Virus record (IMG/VR): IMGVR_UViG_3300021957_000424
Span: 1 to 20,036 of that record
Direction: 5' to 3' (one strand)
Length of the DNA: 20,036 nt
Source: a virus
Shown here: positions 17,001-20,036 of the stretch, in pieces
How the letters are laid out: the number at the start of each line of letters is the position of its first letter
How positions within the stretch are numbered: position 1 is the first letter of the stretch
Made by a program: the position numbers and the translations under genes
Notes under the pieces: model-generated
Told to the model about the DNA's origin: nothing
Databases searched by the model: none
The model's input: the letters and a program-made list of their open reading frames with translations, nothing else

Positions 17001-19354
17001 GAAACTTCAACTGGTCAACAAACAACTTTGTTCCTGTAACAGGATATGGACCAACAGTAAGAAATTACTTCAATGGTTGGAGTGGCACAAGAACTTGGAA
17101 TTGGAATGGAGCACCTATAAACGGTAACAATAATGATTTCAATGCGGGTCTCTCATCTGAGTCAAGAGTGGGTGTGAGTATCACAGGTGCTCGATATGCA
17201 AGTAGACACCCAGGAGGTAGTTCCTTCTCAAATCGTATAGTCACAAGCACTAATACTATAAGAGAAGTTGTTGGAGACAGAGAAGTTTCATTAACATTCT
17301 TACCTTTCATACGTTCACGTAAAATATTCTTCAGGGCACAAGGACTAACACCTAACACACAATATTATGCTTTCTTTGATGGTGTGTCTATGGATAACTT
17401 TGTAAGAGAAGAAACCTTTGAGAGATATTCTGCTTCTACAAGTGGTGGTGTTGAATATGGACATGAGTTCAGAGAGAGTACATCACATCCTCAAGGTTCA
17501 TCAATACTTGTTACCGACAATGCAGGAAAGATAGAAGGTTCCTTATTTATCCCTTGTCAGAAAGAAGTGGAAGACCAACTTACTCTAAGATTCCGCGCAG
17601 GGGTTCGTGAGTTTAAGTTACTTGATATAAGTGCTAATGATGACGAAGTATCTACAAGTTCTGCTAGATATAACTACATTGCTAAAGGTACTCTATCAAC
17701 ACGTGAAGCAACAGTCACTTCAACAAGACCTAATATAGTACTACCAAAAAGATGGACAAAAACTTCAAAGGTAAGTGCAAGAGACCCTCTAGCACAATCT
17801 TTCAGAGTCACTGACCCTGCAGGAATATTTGTCACTAAAATAGAATGTTTCTTCAAAACTAAAGATGCCAAAATACCTATTGAGTTACAAATAAGACCTC
17901 TAGTAAATGGTGCACCTTCATCTATTGATATTATCGGAAATGCGATAAAGTTCGTGGATGCGTCTTCAGTACAGTTACCCTCAGAACAAACTGCGGCAGG
18001 GGTACTTGCCGCACCAACAGTATTTGAGTTTGAGGAACCCGTTTTCTTAAATCCCAATACAGAGTATGCGATTGTTCTTCTTGCAGATTCAATAAACTAT
18101 GAAGCATATGTTGCGGAAACTTATGCATTTTTACTTGGTTCAACCGAAGCACGTATCAGTCGTCAACCTTCATTGGGTTCACTCTTCAAGTCACAGAATG
18201 GTTCTACATGGGAACCAGACCAAACAAAAGACTTGATGTTTAATATATACAAAGCAGAGTTTGACACTTCAGGTGGTACCGCAATATTTGAGAATACAGA
18301 TGTTCAAAAAGAACTTCTTACTGTCAATCCATTATACGGTACTTCGACAGGTGATAGCGATAGACTTACTGCCCTTATACCAAATCATGGGTTCTCAGTA
18401 AACGATACTGTTAATATATCAGGTCTTACACCTGCAACACTGTATAATGGTATATATGGTAGTGACATCAGTGGTGCACGTACCGTCAAAGAGGTTGATG
18501 GGTTTGCTATCAGGTTTGATACAGATTCTGCAAATGCAGTTTCTACGACTTCAGGAGTATTTGGTGGAGCAACTATAAAGGTTGATAAACAGATTAAATT
18601 TGATGGTTGCGTACCTAACTTCCAAACACTCGTTCCAGATGATACAAGTGTAGCATTCGGTGCTAAGTTCACTACAGGTAAATCTCTTGCAGGAAACGAA
18701 ACAAAATATCAAAAAGATACTACATTCTCATATGACATTGCTATAGGTGAAGAAAACTATTTCGTAGCACCTAGATTGATTGCTTCTCCTACAATGGAAA
18801 CAAGTCAACTATCTGGTAATAAGTCAACAACTTGGTCAGTATCTTTAAATACTACTCGTGCAGATGTGTCACCTATTATAGATACACAGAGAGTATCACT
18901 GACAACAATAAGTAACTTAATCGACGACCAAGTGGCAGATGATACGAATTTAAGTCTGGTAAATGTCCCACTAAACTATGTCGCAGAGACCGAAGCATTC
19001 GGTGGTTCATCTCTTGCTAAACATATTTCTTCAGTACAGATATTAGAAGAGAGTGCAGTTGGTTTGAAAGTTATCTTATCTGCTATCAGACCTAGTTCTT
19101 CAGACTTCGACTTATACTTTAGAACTTCTAATGACGGAGAAAATATATTTGAGGTTGATTGGATACTTCAAGAAAAAGAACAGACTGTAGGACCAGATGA
19201 TAGAAACTTCCGTGAGTATAGATATCTCATAGGAGGAGTGGGTGGTTCACTTGATGACTTTACCCAGTATCAGTTCAAGATTGTAATGAAGAGTAGCAAC
19301 TCTTCTCTTGTTCCTGTATTCAAAGACTTCAGGTCAATCGCGTTGGCGGTATAA
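14096..19354 (+). CDS. Very large DUF4815-type virion structural protein (baseplate periphery)
   Basis: A 1752-residue protein, the largest in the window. Residues about 24-55 (NYHRILFNSGRALQARELTQ, then MQTIIQEEIGRFG) and 325-356 (GSGIAYVNGYRAVNESPTSL ... KPRTT) are typical of DUF4815, found in baseplate-region proteins of marine T4-like phages; MRDISKLEKRIDKLEEVTSL at about 792-816 is a short coiled coil of the same family. Between them, about 475-565, lies a fibronectin-III-like stretch. Residues about 965-1045 are rich in Gly, Asn and Trp. Then come FLPFIRSRKIFFRAQGLTPN (about 1068), DPLAQSFRVTDPAGIFVTKI (about 1230) and LGSLFKSQNGSTWEPDQTKD (about 1360), blocks also seen in large cyanophage structural proteins. 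Following gp8, it occupies the gp9/gp10 position of T4, so a pin or fibre-anchoring role is likely but inferred. Confidence 0.78.
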   Translation: MPTTFTSNVFSSTYKDDFLDSDNYHRILFNSGRALQARELTQMQTIIQEEIGRFGRNVFKEGAAVNPGGPSITNSYEFVKLDTNLAINQLPTDLTSVVGVELTGATSTVKARVLEAVNAVGSDPATIYVQYTNTSGGATGTTPVRFAPSENLSGGGFNFLVQSDNSTDNPAIGVGSKIHNDGGDFFVRGHFVFVKPQGLILSKYSPNPTAVVGFRITEDVVTVNDATALYDNQGTVANTTSPGADRYRIKLVLTTQDAIVSGQNFVYYCDVAEGNIVDQVSGTDDYNKINDLLAERTKEESGNYIANRFNSNLSESGNNTILGVGSGIAYVNGYRAVNESPTSLTIAKPRTTTTVNNDVVGVSYGSYVICSALKGALDIEDYTVINLSESTTDASASTSGTAKVRYVEKSGSNYNVYIFDVKMDSGKSFRNVKIIGTDSNNFATLSLEATKAVLKESINTGLVFPLRHSRPANISDVSFEVQRYLTGAPSGSTTLTIGGLGLGETYVNTSQVIVTTHNGAVVTPSGITGGSSLVIEGLIDGTTYNVYAKVNKSDPTVRPKTLVETTRTAAIATDAVTGVKYVDLQKTDLQKVISIKQTDSDGIDLSSRFTIDDGQRPGHYANARIIIQDGATAPSGNVFCRFKHFAHGAGDYFSMKSYAGTFSVTDDVLNYKSIPNYKVNSRGSISLRDVIDFRSSVDASGTFTGTGAASNEIITNGDVFQADIQYYLPRKDKVVITTQGEVKNILGENGFSSQIPPTPENTLALFELEHNAYGLHDSDTLVRPLEAKRFTMRDISKLEKRIDKLEEVTSLSLLEVDTSTLLVLDSSGNPRSKSGFFVDNFMDRAFTDVQNPMHRAAIDPSLGILQPQQVDDNVTLRYDSDLSTNTILKGDTVYIKHNSVTAISQTKVSGTENVNPFAVISGVGQLQLSPCTDEWQDTVYTPANVIQPIVPQLLNQVAIDGSFTFGNGGNFNWSTNNFVPVTGYGPTVRNYFNGWSGTRTWNWNGAPINGNNNDFNAGLSSESRVGVSITGARYASRHPGGSSFSNRIVTSTNTIREVVGDREVSLTFLPFIRSRKIFFRAQGLTPNTQYYAFFDGVSMDNFVREETFERYSASTSGGVEYGHEFRESTSHPQGSSILVTDNAGKIEGSLFIPCQKEVEDQLTLRFRAGVREFKLLDISANDDEVSTSSARYNYIAKGTLSTREATVTSTRPNIVLPKRWTKTSKVSARDPLAQSFRVTDPAGIFVTKIECFFKTKDAKIPIELQIRPLVNGAPSSIDIIGNAIKFVDASSVQLPSEQTAAGVLAAPTVFEFEEPVFLNPNTEYAIVLLADSINYEAYVAETYAFLLGSTEARISRQPSLGSLFKSQNGSTWEPDQTKDLMFNIYKAEFDTSGGTAIFENTDVQKELLTVNPLYGTSTGDSDRLTALIPNHGFSVNDTVNISGLTPATLYNGIYGSDISGARTVKEVDGFAIRFDTDSANAVSTTSGVFGGATIKVDKQIKFDGCVPNFQTLVPDDTSVAFGAKFTTGKSLAGNETKYQKDTTFSYDIAIGEENYFVAPRLIASPTMETSQLSGNKSTTWSVSLNTTRADVSPIIDTQRVSLTTISNLIDDQVADDTNLSLVNVPLNYVAETEAFGGSSLAKHISSVQILEESAVGLKVILSAIRPSSSDFDLYFRTSNDGENIFEVDWILQEKEQTVGPDDRNFREYRYLIGGVGGSLDDFTQYQFKIVMKSSNSSLVPVFKDFRSIALAV

Positions 19355-19563
19355 TGAAGTCCACTTTAATAATGGTAGATAATGGCATTGGTCTTGCTCG
19401 TGATACCCGTACAGGCGGGATTATAAATACTAATGTAGAAGAAATACATAATGCACGTGAAAGAAAGAAAAGAAGAATAAATAAGGAAATGGAGTTCGAA
19501 CAACTCAAGACTGATGTCTCTGAGATGAAACAACTCTTAAACACAATAATAGAGAAACTATAA
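19354..19563 (+). CDS. Small coiled-coil protein between DUF4815 protein and tail fibre
   Basis: A 69-residue protein overlapping both neighbours by one base (TAATG each side), so it is very likely translated. Residues about 9-30 read GIGLARDTRTGGIINTNVEE, a short beta-like start; residues 30-69 are a charged helix (NARERKKRRINKEMEFEQLK, then LKTDVSEMKQLLNTIIEKL) with heptad spacing of Leu, Val, Met and Ile, suggesting a coiled coil. The tight coupling to a large structural protein and a fibre suggests a minor virion part or an assembly helper; there is no direct evidence for either. Confidence 0.7.
   Translation: MKSTLIMVDNGIGLARDTRTGGIINTNVEEIHNARERKKRRINKEMEFEQLKTDVSEMKQLLNTIIEKL
19422..19429 (+). 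promoter_or_regulatory. Possible T4-type late promoter (TATAAATA) inside the coiled-coil gene
   Basis: A perfect octamer inside the 69-residue gene, about 134 bases before the tail-fibre start. It encodes Ile-Ile-Asn-Thr in frame, so it may be a chance result of codon choice in AT-rich DNA. If used, it would give the fibre gene its own late transcript with a leader of about 130 bases. Confidence 0.35.
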
Positions 19564-20036
19564 TGGCAGAGTATACACCAGCACCACAACTTGTTATCAC
19601 AGACACCTTCTCGACGTTGGTGACAGACTTCAATACAGTTTCTTCTGGTTTAGGAGCAACTGGAGATTTAACTACAAATGTTAAAACCACTATTGTTGGA
19701 GCAATCAACGAAATAGAAGGTGTCTTCGACGCATCTGCATTTGAAATATCTGCAGGAACAAACGCATTCGATGTCACTTCAGGTGCATTCACAATAGACG
19801 CAAGTGGAACAATAACACTTGATGCCGCAACTACTGCGTTGACAGGAGACCTAACTCTTGTTGACGATGAAAAAATAAAACTAGGTACAGGCGGAGATTT
19901 TCTAATTTTTCACGACGGTAATCATAGTATTATAGATGAAATAGGTGAGGGTAATTTATTTGTTCGTGCAACAAAAGTAATCATAAAAAATAGAGACGCA
20001 GACCCCAATGAAGACATGGCAGTGTTTAATGCTGGT
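19563..20036 (+). CDS. Tail-fibre-like protein, 5' part (runs off the window)
   Basis: The frame is open from the ATG at 19563 to the last base (158 codons), so the gene continues beyond the window. The start overlaps the previous stop by one base. Residues about 25-55 (GLGATGDLTTNVKTTIVGAI, NEIEG) and the later block KLGTGGDFLIFHDGNHSIID, EIGEGNLFVRATKVIIKN (about 103-140) follow a beta-repeat pattern common in tail fibres of marine myoviruses, where 'G-L-I-HDG-S-I-D-G-G-L' units repeat along a trimeric shaft and end in a receptor-binding tip or a chaperone domain. The tip is not visible here. Function in host recognition is inferred from this pattern and from position. Confidence 0.75.
   Translation, partial: MAEYTPAPQLVITDTFSTLVTDFNTVSSGLGATGDLTTNVKTTIVGAINEIEGVFDASAFEISAGTNAFDVTSGAFTIDASGTITLDAATTALTGDLTLVDDEKIKLGTGGDFLIFHDGNHSIIDEIGEGNLFVRATKVIIKNRDADPNEDMAVFNAG

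Noticed and set aside
2901-19792. Many open frames of 60-130 codons on the - strand
   Set aside because: They lie opposite well-supported genes, lack ribosome-binding sites and recognisable domains, and their frames follow from the codon use of the + strand.
1-20036. tRNA genes, CRISPR arrays, insertion sequences, terminators
   Set aside because: No cloverleaf, spaced direct repeats, transposase or hairpin followed by a T-run was seen; the single gap (11659-11697) holds only the promoter and ribosome-binding site.
1-20036. Avoidance of other sites such as GANTC, CCWGG, GTAC, CATG, TCGA, CCGG or GCGC
   Set aside because: Each of these occurs at least once in the window, so the absence is specific to GATC, RGCY and GCWGC.

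Overview
The window is a stretch of late structural genes from a tailed, contractile-tail (T4-like) bacteriophage. All genes lie on the + strand, packed head to tail with 1-4 base overlaps or gaps of a few bases, and there is no stretch of more than about 40 bases without a gene. The DNA is AT-rich. Gene order, the split hub, and the fibre and DUF4815-type proteins resemble marine T4-like myoviruses (cyanophage, pelagiphage and relatives) more than T4 itself. The hydrolase domains point to a Gram-negative type host wall; the host species cannot be read from this window.

Layout. (1) Positions 1-2878: end of a tail-tube cap/initiator protein (gp48/gp54-like), baseplate wedge gp53, and a gp27-like hub protein. 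(2) Positions 2878-7755: the cell-puncturing device. In T4 this is one protein, gp5 (OB-fold, lysozyme, beta-helix needle). Here it is spread over three genes: an OB-fold protein whose second half looks like a phage tail lysozyme lacking its catalytic Glu; a 799-residue protein with an N-acetylmuramoyl-L-alanine amidase and an M15 peptidase domain; and a gp5C-like needle with a long extra C-terminal part. (3) Positions 7752-11658: an unrecognised 205-residue protein, then wedge proteins gp25, gp6 and a gp7-position protein. (4) Positions 11698-19354: a fibre-like protein with internal repeats, gp8, and a 1752-residue DUF4815-type structural protein. (5) Positions 19354-20036: a 69-residue coiled-coil protein and the start of a tail-fibre gene that runs off the window.

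How it works together: gp48/54, gp27 and the gp5 parts make the hub and spike; gp53, gp25, gp6, gp7-like and gp8 make the wedges around it; the DUF4815 protein and the fibre-like proteins are probably peripheral receptor-contact parts. Two perfect T4-type late promoters (TATAAATA) stand directly before gp25 and before the repeat fibre gene, and a third copy lies ahead of the last fibre gene. An identical 10-base ribosome-binding leader precedes three successive genes.

The most unexpected signal is not a gene. By eye I find no GATC, no RGCY (AGCT, AGCC, GGCT, GGCC) and no GCWGC anywhere in 20 kb, although several tens to well over a hundred would be expected by chance. Codon choice is visibly bent to avoid them: Asp is GAC whenever the next codon starts with C, and the first codon of every Ala-Ala pair is GCC or GCG. 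This looks like strong selection by host restriction systems of at least three specificities.
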